64,000 nucleotides of DNA, taken from contig CM073524.1 of the NCBI GenBank assembly GCA_037074615.1, positions 23,977,406 through 24,041,405 on the forward strand, written 5' to 3'. Shown here one piece after another: positions 1 through 10,790 of this stretch. Origin of the DNA: Leucaena leucocephala (Eukaryota; Streptophyta; Magnoliopsida; Fabales; Fabaceae). A model generated the notes under the pieces. It searched no databases. It saw only the letters and a program-made list of their open reading frames with translations, and had not been told where the DNA came from. A program made the position numbers and the translations under genes. How positions within the stretch are numbered: position 1 is the first letter of the stretch; each line of letters starts with the position of its first letter.

Positions 1-617
1 AATCCCCACACATAGATATATATATTTACATACTTATTGAGCCTTCCTCCATTTAATTTGTGCTTTCAAAAGGGAAAATAGTAATGATGAGTTAATGAAT
101 AAGACTGCTGTATTGGGGGATGAAAGACGCAATGCTCAAGAGGCTTGGAAGGAGAAATTTGGAGAGCTGATGAACCATTTTTCATTATAAAGTTTTTCAG
201 CCTACATTTTTTATCCTCTAATTTAGTAGTCTTAATTCTCAACTCACCAAGACTATGCTGAACAATTGTTAAAAAAATTGTGGAGATAAAAATATATTGT
301 AAAGAAACAATTGGTGGAAGATTCAATAATTATATGCGAAGAAGAGTAATAAAGGTCGGGAAGGAATTGGCACAAGACAATTGACTTGTAAGTGTATTTT
401 TAACAAGTTTGATACACACACTCACTTATGTTAGATTGATGAGTTGTTTGATTTGTTTATATGTTAATTGAAACCTACATTGTATTTTCAATTGCAATTT
501 AGAATATTTGGGCTGACTGTTAAATTTACATTGCTACATAATTAGCTTTTAATCAAGGTGGATCATAATGTTGTAAAGGGATAAAAACTATTAAATATGA
601 AATTTACTTAAAAAATA
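1..617. other. AT-rich spacer, nothing recognised
   Basis: No reading frame here has recognisable domain content, and I see no RNA gene or repeat end. The sequence is strongly AT-rich, like the rest of the spacer DNA in the window. Confidence 0.5.
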
Positions 618-668
618 TGCTCACTCTTTAGATTGGCTATAGCAATTAACTAGTCTAAAGAGTGAGCA
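618..668. repeat. 15-bp perfect inverted repeat (hairpin)
   Basis: The arm at 618-632 (TGCTCACTCTTTAGA) is exactly complementary to 654-668. The 21-base loop can add weak extra pairs. Such a hairpin may be the end or core of a small foldback transposon, but I found no target-site duplication around it. Confidence 0.55.
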
Positions 669-1274
669 TTTTCTTTTGACGCCCACTCATTACATTAGTT
701 ATAAACACAACCGATGTAAACTTTACTTCAGTTGTAAATCCAATGTAGAGAAGTCTATGACTTTATGCATTGGTAGTATCTAGACCAAACCTAAATCCGA
801 TCTTAAAAATCAATTTTAGCCAATGTTAAAGACTTTGTTTTAGTAGTGTGTGAATAAAACTATCTAACGTTATTCTCCTTCTTCCTCTCTTTTTTCCTTT
901 GGACTTCTACCACCGTCATTGTAAACTTTGTAAGTATTTTAACAAATAATTTCTAGCAAAAGTGTGAATAAATAACGAAAGATGAGTTATAAATAATTAC
1001 AAAATAAAGAAAAAAACTTTGTAAGTAATTTCTAGCAAAAGAATATCTTTAAAAAAAGTGAGCAACTTTTGGAAAAACACACATAATATATTATAAAGTT
1101 TAAAGTCTAATAAATTCTAGAAAAAAATAAATTCTTACAAGAAGGCAAATAATAATATTTTAACAAAGTATTAGTAATAATTTAATAATAATTCACCCAT
1201 TCATGTGAAAAAAAATGCTTGCTTCATGTTGCATGATTAATAACTTATAAATAATATAGTTTGTTACAATTGTT
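669..1274. other. AT-rich spacer, nothing recognised
   Basis: No supported gene. A short stretch near 690-760 (CCGATGTAAA-type wording) recalls non-autonomous CACTA-like elements, but I see no defined ends. Confidence 0.3.
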
Positions 1275-1400
1275 AAAAATTATAAGTTTTTTTATAACAA
1301 AAAATTTAGGTGAGTTGGATCACAGAACCTCCCGGGGACAGTGAGATTTGAACTTATGACACTTATATTTATAAGTAAACTTCTTACCAACTAAATTAAT
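1275..1400 (-). mobile_element. tRNA-derived SINE-like copy, degenerate
   Basis: Read on the minus strand, an A-box-like TTTAGTTGGTAAG (complement of about 1383-1395) is followed about 30 bases later by a B-box-like AGTTCAAATCTC (complement of about 1344-1355). The tail becomes A-rich near 1290. The spacing and motif order match a pol III internal promoter, as in plant SINEs. It is not a functional tRNA: no complete cloverleaf can be folded by eye. No clear target duplication was found. Confidence 0.35.
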
Positions 1401-1940
1401 TTTTATTGACTATTGTTGAGTTATATGTTAATATATTAATACTTATGATAATATTGATATATTGATAACTAAATTAATTGTGGACCTATATTGTTGGGAA
1501 AAAACTATAATGTATATTTTAGACATTGATTGCATTTTTATATTGTTATCCTAAATATTAAGTCTATTTGAGGGTTTTGGTTTGGTAATGAATGGAATAC
1601 CTCATTTTTTGTCTCTCATCATATATATGAATGTTCCTTTTCTATAATATTTTTATTATAAAAATAAGAGAAAAATAAAGAAGTTAGAGAAAAGAAGAAA
1701 TAACAAGATAAAAGATTAAAATAGGAGACAAAGAAGTATTTTTTATTTTGAATGATAGAGTATTCTTCATTATTATTTACTATGGTATTTTTGTTTTTGG
1801 GCATAAAATTTTAATGATAGAGTTATTTCTACCAAAATAGTACAAATTCTCCCCATATTAATTATCATATTAATAACTAAATTATCTATTTTTTATTTTA
1901 CAAATTAATTAATATAACTCTATATTTAGGACGTATCTAC
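1401..1940. other. AT-rich spacer, nothing recognised
   Basis: Low-complexity AT-rich DNA with no convincing coding potential. Confidence 0.5.
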
Positions 1941-2410
1941 ATGGAAACAGGAAGTAGTTGCCCGGCGGCGCCTAGAATTCATTTGATAATTCAGAGAATT
2001 GAGTCACATGCCCATAAAGCGCCCTTTGATTTGTTTATTTTTATCCTATTGTGTAGCTTCCCCCAGGAATCTGAGGTCCTCCAAACCTACAGCTCCTATA
2101 TTCTTAAGCGGGATAGGCTCTAAAAAATTTAGGGGATGCCCTGTTGCTTCCCCTTTTTTGGTCTTTTACCTTTCCCTTTTGTAGTCTCTCAGTAGTCAAT
2201 TGTTCCAATCGCGAAACTTGCACGAACAAACGCACTATACACTGTGGGTTCCAACCGGGCAACGCATAATGAGTTTTTATCAATTTCATCTTCTGTGAAT
2301 GCTTTTCTGACATTATTATAATTCCCCGCGCGCCCTACATCTATACTGAGAGATGTAAACAACGGCACTGCTCCATTTTTTTTGCCAGAAAGAAAATTAA
2401 CATTCATAGA
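1941..2410. other. GC-richer island of unknown origin
   Basis: This block is visibly richer in G and C than the DNA on either side and contains stretches such as CCCGGCGGCGCC. Short open frames exist on both strands (about 60-72 codons), but none matches a family I recognise. The composition and wording recall organellar DNA, so a small mitochondrial insertion is possible. That is a guess from composition alone. Confidence 0.25.
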
Positions 2411-2522
2411 AAAAAACCCAGTCTCAAAACATCAAGTACAAGAAATACAACAACACAATAGCATTAACCTATATCCCCACTATTAGCATTAACACTTGAA
2501 ATAACTAAAGCATCATGATCGA

Positions 2523-2825
2523 TTAAACTACGAAGCTGATGTGGTGGGGAAAGGACCCAAACCGACGGACACACCCCTTAAAAGCAGCCTTGACAATCCA
2601 GTCAGTTACCAAGTTGGCCCTCCTAGGAATCCAATTCACTGAATGATTCCGCAAATTTTTCCTTTCATGAAGGATATTCTCCAAAATACTTTCACATCTC
2701 CAATCAGCTTCAACTGAATTCTTGTTCATGCATGAAACTAGCTCTTGGTTGTCAGATTCAAAAATCACTTCATCTAACTCATTCAAAACTGCATACTTCA
2801 CAGCTTCACCCAGACCATCAACTGC
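2523..2825 (-). pseudogene. LINE-type RNase H domain fragment
   Basis: The minus strand encodes the C-terminal half of a plant LINE RNase H domain. An AEA-type helix (GEAVKYAVL) is followed by FESDNQELV, which holds a catalytic-region Asp, and then by HSVNWIPRRANLVTDWIVKAA, the usual tail where the last catalytic Asp lies. No reverse transcriptase is present upstream on that strand. It is read as a decayed LINE fragment with no host function. Confidence 0.55.
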
Positions 2826-2887
2826 TCCATGATATCAAGATCGTCAGCTTAATATTTTTCAATACATCATCATCTCCCCACGAGTAA

Positions 2888-3925
2888 TATAGGGCCTGTT
2901 TATTTTTGTTTCTAAAAACAGTTTTTTTGCTTTTCTTTTAAAAACAAAAAACATGTTTGACAACTTATTTTCACTTAAGTATTTTCTAAAACAAAAAAAG
3001 TTGAAAACTGTTTCTAAAAATAGAAAACTAAGAATAAGTTTTAAATGTTTTGTAATACTGTTTATTATTTTTATATTTTATATTTTAGTTTTGGAAGAGT
3101 ACTCTATTAAATTTTTTTTACTACCACATGTTGCTGATGATGATGACCAACACCATCGACCATCGACCACTATTGCCCTGATAGCGGCAGCCGGTGACCA
3201 CCACCACCATTAGACGAGGTGAACCATTGTTGTCATCGTTGGTGACCACCACTACTGCTGTTTGTCGTCACCAGATGAGGGCCCACTACGACCACCACCA
3301 CTATTGTTAGCCGATGTAGACCACCGGCGTCACCACTATCAACCACCACTATCGTTTGTTGTCACCTAATGACGACCAACGGCCACCACACTGCCACCGC
3401 CGCCGCCACCGTCGTCACTACTAGTGACCACGTCCATTCGCCATATTACTTGACAACGGCCGTCGCTAGCAACCAACATTGCCGTTTGTTGTCACCCAAC
3501 GAAGGTGATAACCACTGTGATTGATTAAGGACGACTGTCGTTGCTGTTGGACCACACCACGACGGTTGCTGACCAATAGCCACCATGTCGTATATTACTG
3601 ACGACAACCCCACTACGATGGCTAGTTGTTGGCCAGAGACAACCATCGCCGGTGATGGCCAACGATGACCACCACCATTCATTTTCGCTTGTTATTTTCA
3701 ATTGCGTTATCCTATGGCTGACGGTGACTAAGTCATATTTTCTTAATTTTTAAAGTTGATTTTAAAAACAATTATTCCAAACAAGTTTTTATGTTTTTTG
3801 TTTTCAAATGCATTTTTTAAAACAATTATTCAATTTTTTTTTATTTTTTGTTTCATAAACGTTTTTTAAAAACAATTTTAAAACTGTTTTGAGAACAAAA
3901 AATAGAGAAAAGCGGTCCTCTTGAC
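2888..3925. mobile_element. TIR-bounded element with CAC/ACC-rich core
   Basis: The left edge (2890-2950) reads GGGCCTGTTTATTTTTG and continues with TTTCTAAAAACAG blocks. The right edge (about 3780-3925), reverse-complemented, gives a similar pattern (CTATTTTTTGTTCTCAAAAC, then AGTTTT). The arms are imperfect inverted repeats about 60-90 bases long. The core at 3120-3680 is built from degenerate CAC/ACC/GAC trinucleotides and looks like an old microsatellite expansion. A GGGCCTGTTT start is common among plant MITE-like elements. No transposase and no certain target duplication are visible. Confidence 0.35.
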
Positions 3926-4600
3926 ATGTACACGGTTTTAATAAAAAGTCATCGAGACCGTTGGCATGCTGAAGGGGCCGGGGTTTCCATTGTTCTTTGT
4001 TTTTAATATATGTATATGGACATATGGTCATGACCTTATTATATATTCAAGTTGGTCAGAGTATCTATGACTTTATCTAGCTAGCGCATTATTCCAACTA
4101 ATGGTACTCATATACCACATGATGTGGAATGCATGGATGCAATTAAATTATGGGAGTTAAACCTTCTTATTAAAGTATATGTGTGAATAATATTTTTATT
4201 TTCTTGGACAAACGAGAGTAACATCCTTAAAGTATATGTGATTTGTATTTAATTTTCTCGGGTTCTTTGTTTATTTTTTCATTATTTTACTTTGTATTGA
4301 GTTTCTCTTTTGCCAAACTTTGCATTAATTAATTTATATAATATTAATTATCGTTTACAGATATACATGGGTGTGTATGGAAAGTATGCAATAATTAACA
4401 ATTTTGTATTGACTGTATGTGACGGAATCAAAAAGTTTGGAAGGATGTAGGTGTGAATATAAAAATGATCTGGCCGGGGTGGGCGGGGCTGCATGCGTGG
4501 ATTGAATAGGGTTTGCACAGCAGTAAACAATTGAATGGAGACACATGAGCACGTTGCTTGAATCCGCTTATTTTATTATAATATTTGACCAACCTCTTCC
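3926..4600. other. spacer upstream of the SDR gene
   Basis: AT-rich sequence with no supported gene. It should contain the distal promoter of the reductase gene that begins at 4709. Confidence 0.4.
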
Positions 4601-4602
4601 AA

Positions 4603-4650
4603 TATATATATGACCTTCTTTCAGAGGGGCATCTTCATTGCTCTCTCTCT
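4603..4650 (+). promoter_or_regulatory. likely core promoter of the SDR gene
   Basis: A TATA-like run (ATATATATATG, about 4603-4613) lies 25-35 bases upstream of a pyrimidine-rich stretch (TTGCTCTCTCTCTA), which is a plausible plant initiator. The first in-frame ATG follows at 4709. This is inferred from motif and spacing only. Confidence 0.35.
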
Positions 4651-4708
4651 ATATCATAATTCGTTCCTGTCTGTGTGATAGATCTGTTTGGTATACATAA
4701 AAATAAAT

Positions 4709-5035
4709 ATGGAACCCGAGCCTTACTTGCCTTATTTTGATGCTTCCTTAAGCAGCAGATGGTGGTCGAGGGAGACGATGGCGGTGGTGACGGGAGGGAA
4801 CAGGGGCATAGGGTATGCTTTGGTGAAGCGCCTTGCAGAGTTGGGAGTGACGGTCATCTTAGCAGCGAGGAACAGAGAGAAAGGAGAGGCTGCATTGATG
4901 TCGCTCCGAGCAGAAGGTCTCGTTGACGTTCATTTTCTATTACTTAATGTGTCTGATCCCCTTTCTATCGCTGCCTTCGCATCCGCCTTCAAAGCCAGAT
5001 TTGGACCCACCTTGGATATTCTTGTGAGTTAATTG

Positions 5036-5077
<42 letters not shown>

Positions 5078-5792
5078 TTACCCGAATGAATGAAGGAGAA
5101 GTAAGAACTGATAAATGATAACAGGTGAACAATGCAGGGGTATCATTCAATGAGCTGCATGCGAACTCGGTGGAGCATGCAGAAACGGTGATGGACACCA
5201 ACTACTACGGTCCAAGGCTGCTCATTCAGGCTCTGCTCCCCCTCTTCCGTCCTAATTCTCCAAATATCAATCGCATTCTCAATGTGAGCTCCAGGCTCGG
5301 ATCTCTAGATGTAAGTGGAGATTAATTAATATATATTGAGTATATTTTAATTGTGTTAATTAATATTTAATTATATATTTATAAACGCAGAAGGTGAGAA
5401 ACCCGGAGATAAGAAAAGTTCTAGGGGGTGAGAAGGTGAAGGAGGAGGATATAGAGGAAACAGTGAGAATGTTCGTGAGAGACGTGAAGAGTGGAAGGTG
5501 GAAGAGAAGAGGATGGCCAGAGTACTGGACAGAATACGCAGTGTCGAAGCTAGCTCTGAATGCTTACTCCAGGATTCTTGCAAAGCGGCTCCAAGGAAGC
5601 GTAAGCGTGAACTGCTTCTGTCCCGGTTTCACCAAGACTTGCATGACAAAGGGTCAGGGCACTCACTCCCCCAGCCACGCTGCCTCTCTCGCTGCCTCGC
5701 TTGCCTTGCTTCCCCCTCATCTCTTGCCCACTTCCAAATTCTTCTTGCTTCGCTCTTCCACTCCCTCCCGCTCCCACCTTTCTCGACTCTAA
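4709..5792 (+). CDS. short-chain dehydrogenase/reductase (carbonyl reductase-like), 3 exons
   Basis: The exons are 4709-5023, 5125-5310 and 5391-5792. Introns have GTGAGT/ACAG and GTAAGT/GCAG ends, and all junctions are in phase 0, giving about 300 residues. The NADPH-binding fold shows TGGNRGIG near residue 34 and VNNAG at the start of exon 2. The catalytic set is Ser in VSSRLG and the YAVSK pair (Tyr and Lys) in exon 3, followed by the CPGF motif. The arrangement, with an insert before YxxxK, matches plant carbonyl reductase / neomenthol-dehydrogenase-like / salutaridine-reductase-like SDRs, which reduce small carbonyl compounds in the cytosol. The substrate cannot be inferred. The ATG at 4709 was chosen because the frame upstream offers no other ATG. 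The C-terminal ~18 residues are Ser/Arg-rich and unusual for the family. No disabling change was seen. Confidence 0.85.
5038..5081. repeat. (TA)n microsatellite in SDR intron 1
   Basis: A nearly pure TA dinucleotide run, broken by TT steps, fills the middle of the first intron of the reductase gene. Confidence 0.85.
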
Positions 5793-6734
5793 CTCACTCT
5801 TGGGCCGAAAGACCAACGGCCAACGGCCTACTTTATGCTTCGCCTGTTTCCATTGTTATTCCCATGTAAATCTGAATGCCACTTTGGCAGAGCAAGTGCG
5901 TCCTCGGTAAAGAAAAGTGGCGGCTCTTGCCTTTTAAGGTTTGGCAATAATAACTCCGATAATCACCACTCTCCGCGCCTTTCTTTATTTTGTTTTTTTT
6001 TCAAGGCTTCTCATCTTAAATAATTTCTTATTTTATTCTCACGCTTCACTTCGGTAAGATTTATATTTTTAGTTCTCGATCGGATCCTTGGTTGGCTTAA
6101 TTGAAGAGTAAGGAAACTATTTTAACAACAATTTAGAAATTTAATATTACTTTAAGAATAATATTGTCTAAAATTGTTTCCATTGAAAGCCTCCTATTTA
6201 AAAACTGCCATCAATTATAACTTCCCTCATTCCTTAATTAGAGTAAGGGAATGATGTTACAAAAACAATAATATAATTAATAAAATAGCCATTAATAACA
6301 GCTAGGAGTGAGTGACGCACGGCAGAATCACCAAACCAAATAAGCTCGTTAGCTGTCTCAAGCACTACGTAGTTTGCAGGATAGCTTATTCTCTTTACTC
6401 TCCACGATCAGTTCATGGGTCTCAAATGATCCTTGTTCTTGCGCTTATGAGCCTTTCAAATTCCTGAAGTCCTGTTACTTGTAATTGTTGAGATCGGTTG
6501 GTTTTTTCCCCATCGTGGTCTGTTGGGTTTGGATCCGGTTATACATTCAACTTTATAGAGCTCTAAGAATCTAGGTATTCAGAATTAATTACTGATATCG
6601 ATAATATTGCTCGACTTTTCAGTTTTCAGCCTCTAGTTTTTCTCTTATAACCATCGCAGACGAAGATAATTTAGTTTCTGGTTGATTTCTTTATTTGTTT
6701 CCTCAACTCTCTGATAATTTAATCCATTAAATTA
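5793..6734. other. spacer between SDR gene and ankyrin pseudogene
   Basis: It contains the 3' untranslated region of the reductase gene, whose poly(A) site is not obvious. The region around 6300-6730 probably corresponds to the former 5' flank and leader of the ankyrin gene. No other gene was seen. Confidence 0.4.
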
Positions 6735-7008
6735 GAGTGGATTTATTTAAGGAAATTTTATTCAAGGTTACGCAAGTTTAATTTGTTGCGTTAATCATGG
6801 TATTATCATATTTTCCGTTGTCTCATAGATAAATGAACACTTTCATTTGTGCCATTTGCCGTATTGTGGAGAGTGGATTTATTTAAGGAAATTTTATTCA
6901 AGGTTTACGAAAGTTTAATTTGTTGCGTTAATCATGGTGTTATCATATTTTCCGTTGTCTCATAGATAAATGAACACTTTCATTTGTGCCATTTTCCGTA
7001 TTGTGGAG
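6735..7008 (+). repeat. tandem duplication of a 136-bp segment
   Basis: 6735-6870 and 6871-7008 are two nearly identical copies. Each runs from GAGTGGATTTATTTAAGG to CGTATTGTGGA. Differences are few (for example GGTTACGCAAG versus GGTTTACGAAAG, and one base near GGTATTATC/GGTGTTATC). The second copy ends five bases before the start codon of the ankyrin pseudogene, so the repeat lies in its former 5' leader. Confidence 0.9.
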
Positions 7009-7013
7009 TGATC

Positions 7014-7484
7014 ATGGAGAAACAGAGCAGCTTTCGAGCATGTACAGTGGAAAAGCAGCTAAGTTTCGCGGGGCAATGGAAAAACAGAGGAGCTTCCGCG
7101 GATTTATGGAAAAACAGAGGAGTTTTTGCATAGTGATGGAGAAGCAGCTCAGCTTCATGGGAGTCGAGAGGAAAAGGAGCAAGGAATCACCTGGGAAACG
7201 TGGTGACTCCCCTCTTCATTTAGCTGCTCGTGCCGGCAACATAAATAGAGTCATAGAGTCAAGGAGATAATTCAAAATTGTAACGATAACGAGTCAAAGT
7301 ATTTGTTGTCAAAGCAGAATCTTTTAGGGGGGGGGGGGGGAGACATCTCTTTATGTCGCTTCAGAGAATGGGTATGATTCAATTATGAGCAAAATGTTGA
7401 AGCACTTGGACCTGCAAATTGCGTCTATTGCCGCTAGAAATGGCTCTGATCCATTCCATGTCGCCGCAAAGCATGGTCATCTCG
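7014..7484 (+). pseudogene. ankyrin-repeat protein (ITN1/At5g02620-type), first exon only
   Basis: The ATG at 7014 opens with repeats of a MEKQxSF motif, then VERKRSKESPGKRGDSPLHL and AARAGNI. This is the N terminus and first ankyrin repeat of the plant ANK-PGG membrane protein family. The family has cytosolic ankyrin repeats followed by four membrane spans, with roles in stress and ROS signalling. The frame shifts near 7065 and again after 7255. Homology continues in other frames through LSKQNL, a run of 14 G at 7327-7340, then LYVASENG, KMLKHLDLQ and DPFHVAAKHGHLG. It stops at an apparent splice donor (7485, GTAAGA). Later repeats and the membrane domain are not found downstream. It is a truncated, frameshifted pseudogene or gene relic. 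Confidence 0.8.
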
Positions 7485-7831
7485 GTAAGATGATGGCATT
7501 TGGCATCGCGTTTCGGCTTATCGTCCTTTAAGTTTTTTAATGCACAATAAGTGCTTTCTCGTCAATAGTTTTACTAGGTCAATGAGAGTACTTAATCCTA
7601 TTCTGGAAATATTTGAACTAATCCTGCCTTATACTAGCTTCTTTGCGCTTACTACTTGCACCGTAGTGAATGGGAAAAAGGTCACGTCTCATTATTTTCG
7701 ATGGCCACTTATTACCCATTCATTTACTCCGCCAAAAACCTGAGCTAAATTTGTTTAATGTATCTAATTACCAATAGCTTCGCTTATGAAATATGAAGTC
7801 AAGAGTTTCTCAAAATTTTAAAATACTCTTT
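7485..7831. other. spacer, nothing recognised
   Basis: The next ankyrin exon would be expected here or further downstream, but none was recognised. Only short non-homologous open frames are present. Confidence 0.4.
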
Positions 7832-8304
7832 TGTGTGAGACATTTATTATATTATAATTATTTAGATATTAATTAGGATAATTAATAAATATTCTGAATG
7901 TGACCCATAGTCATTTTGGGCACAGTCCAAGGTAGATAATTAACTCAATTAATTAAAGTTAATTTTTTTATAGTGGAAATTAACGCACGATAAAAATTTT
8001 CTAAGTTGAGAGCGAAACCTAAATTCTTCTCTGCTCACTTTCTAAGAGTTTCCCACTAGTGACAACAATTTACAAGTTGTCATCACTGTGCCTACTGACT
8101 AGTTGGAAGAATCTATGTTTATTTCTTCTAACTGTATTCTCTGGCTAACATGTCTTTGATTTTAGTTCCAGTTTTTCCTTAAATCATCTAAGCTAATAGC
8201 AAGAGGTAACTATAAGTCTTCCACTGTATCTCATATAGACTTCATACACGTATATGTTATAATCTATACTTATTATATTATGTATGAGATATTTTTATCT
8301 AACA
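7832..8304 (+). mobile_element. probable copia LTR followed by a primer-binding site
   Basis: The segment begins TGTGTGAGACATTTATT and ends TTTTTATCTAACA, giving TG...CA ends. Five bases after the end, at 8308-8320, lies AGTATCAGAACCTGG. This resembles the initiator-Met tRNA primer site TGGTATCAGAGCC that follows the 5' LTR of Ty1/copia elements. No matching second LTR was found in the window, so this is a truncated element. The boundaries come from the motifs, not from a repeat pair. Confidence 0.4.
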
Positions 8305-9794
8305 CGTAGTATCAGAACCTGGTTTGAGATCCCCTTACCTTGCATATTAATTTTTAATCCTCATCAATAACAATTTGAGATAAAATATATGATATATGGA
8401 TATCTAGAGATCATAATTTTTTAATTTTTTGACCGTGACCCATTTGTTCTTGTGTATCTGTAATATGGCTAGAGAGAGCTTGCCGTTGAAACTAGAGAAA
8501 GACGCCTTGAACTCGCTGGGAAGGAACCATCGATCGTGCCTCCAAATCCAAAATATCGATCGCGTTTTGGCTTCCCTTTGACGAATTCAAGGCTAAAGGA
8601 GTGCTCGTCGTCAAATTCTGGTCATTCCATCGTTAAAATCGTCAAAAAGGAGCCCTGGATCGCTAGAAAAGGCTCGCCGAAGATCGCCAGCATTGAGTGT
8701 TTGTAGGTGACGCGCCGTGGCCGCGGGTCGCTCTACAAGTCGGGTCACTACCCGACTTAGCAAAGAAGAAGCCCCAAAACATTTCATTAATGCTGCTGGG
8801 CCGTCCATCAAACTTTTTTTTTGTGAAAAGTCGTCTGGGCCACACGCGTTCTAGGCCTATCAATTTTTTCTTCTTTTTTCTCTCTCCTTTCCCTGCTGGG
8901 CTTATGTATGCTTTGGGCCAAATTAATTTTTCTCTGTTTGGCTTTTGGACTTGCTTTTTGGGCCTAAACTAATTTTTTTCTCTATTTCTGAAAAATGATT
9001 TTGGGCCTTTTTGGTTTTACCTAAAAAAAATTATTTTGGGCCATTTAATTTGATTATCCACAATGCATTTGCACAAAAGTCTTTTGTGTTTTGTTCCCTT
9101 AAATATTATTACGTGCACTGCAATAGTTAAAATAAAAAAATTAATTTCTTCATTATTTTGACATTTGAAAAAATGTCTACAAAATTTGATTTGTTATTTA
9201 ATCGCCTACGTTGGATAATTTTCTTTTAGCAATTAAATTAACTATTTAATTTTTGTAAAAACCTTTTGAGTTGAAATGTGTTGAAATTAATCTATTAAAT
9301 ATTTTTTTGGGTGCATGAAATAGTGAAAGAATCTAAATTAAATTATTTAGTCACCTTTGTTGATTAAATACTCCATTAAGTTGTACATATTTGGATTTTA
9401 ATGCACATTAATAATATTTATGATTAGCATGCAGTTTCTTGAGGAGTAGCCACATCATCCTTATTCATTTATTTTTTGTTGCATACACTAATTAACCACA
9501 TATGGATTTGAAATATCAATTGTAATTAAATGTATAGCTATGATTTATCTTTACCCACAGGTAGAATCTCATAATTGTACATTTAATTAGGGTGGGATAA
9601 AATCCACTGAAGGAGTTGGTTGAGTTGAGTTAATCCAGTGTATTGGAAGTGAGGAATAAGTTTAAGCTTGGACCTTATGATTGTTATTGAGGAATTTTAG
9701 TTAGAACCAAGTTTGTGGGCGTTACCTTTCTCTTTTCTTCTTCTTCTTCTTCTTTAATTTTTATTTGTTTTTGCATTGTCTGGTTGTGCTTGTG
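8305..9794 (+). other. decayed interior of an LTR element, not classified
   Basis: The sequence after the primer-site-like motif has a short gag-like opening near 8465 and then only broken frames. Around 8840-9060 it is rich in GGGCC and T runs. It is probably retroelement interior, but no domain is readable. Confidence 0.25.
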
Positions 9795-9810
9795 TTTTTA
9801 TGTACAGGAA

Positions 9811-10790
9811 TCATGCCCCTTAAATCTACTAAACCTTGTTGTCGACGTATTGAGACATTAACTTATGATCAAGTAAAGGAGCTTATGGCTAAAAGGCCTA
9901 TGCTCAAGGAAAGGGAATTTCTTGCACAAGAGGGTTTAAATGTTTATAGAATTGCTTCTATAAGTTTAGGATTGGGTGCTTTTACAAAAGAGGCCTGAAG
10001 GTAATCACATTTTTGTGCACCACTTCTATTTGTCCTTGGCTTAGTACACCATAACATCATTTGACTTTAGAGGACAGGAAGATAATTTCATCTTAACAAC
10101 CATAAAAAGGTTTTATAAGTTCCCTAGAGTCACTGACTACAAGTTTTCTTATTTCAAGGCTCATCCAGATGAATATCCTTATGATGCCATTGAAATTACT
10201 TTGAGGAATAATGAGGAAGACACTTGGACTGAGCACACTACAGAGAAAGTTGGCTTTGCTCGGGCTAATATAAATGAGGATGCAAGGGTTTGGCTTTATT
10301 TTGTGACTTCCAATTTCATGCCAACTGGGCATCTTAATGATATTACTAAAGATCATGCATTACTTATTTACCTTTCAATTATAGTTCCACAAGATCAAAA
10401 GGGGACCTAGATAACTTGCACCTATTGAGCATGTAGAAGACCCTATGGACATGGGACCTCTGACTATATAGGAGCTAGCTCAAGATACTAATCCAAGCCA
10501 CACCTCACAGGCCACTCCATTTTCATTGGAGGATCTAAAGCTGATATTGGATGTTTTATGTCTAAAATTGCAAAAGATGTCAAAAAAGTGGTAAAGAAGG
10601 AGCTGCGTTCCTTTAGAAAGAAAAGATAGTGGGTTGATGATCTCATTATTCAGATGGATAAAGACTAAGGCATACCGATCTCACCTGGTGCAAAGTTTGG
10701 TACCAATATTGAGGTTGGCACGGATGAGGATGAAGCAGAGCCTTCCTACACCACTGGTACTGGAGCACATGAAGAGTAGCTAGAGATTCC
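9811..10790 (+). pseudogene. gag-like 'putative plant transposon protein', degenerate
   Basis: The frame opens at 9811 (MPLKSTKPC) with a Lys/Arg-rich start. After a break it continues from about 10108 as FYKFPRVTDY..., then VWLYFVTSNFMPTGHLNDIT and KDHALLIYLSI. The W..FV..N.MPT.HL..IT.D.ALL.Y block is the signature of the plant transposon protein domain found in many degenerate gypsy-type elements. Broken acidic sequence follows to about 10790. Several stops and at least one frame change are present. I read it as remains of a retroelement capsid-like protein. A host role is unlikely. Confidence 0.5.

Noticed and set aside
1320..1400. A tRNA gene on the minus strand
   Set aside because: Only A- and B-box-like motifs exist. 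The acceptor stem and cloverleaf cannot be formed, so a SINE relic is more likely.
5550..5910. Overlapping frames on both strands around SDR exon 3
   Set aside because: They are shadows of the coding exon, which alone shows family motifs (YAVSK, CPGF) and splice junctions.
8611..8972. Short overlapping frames on both strands near 8.6-9.0 kb
   Set aside because: No domain similarity. The region lies in decayed retroelement interior and is locally GC-rich, which favours chance open frames.
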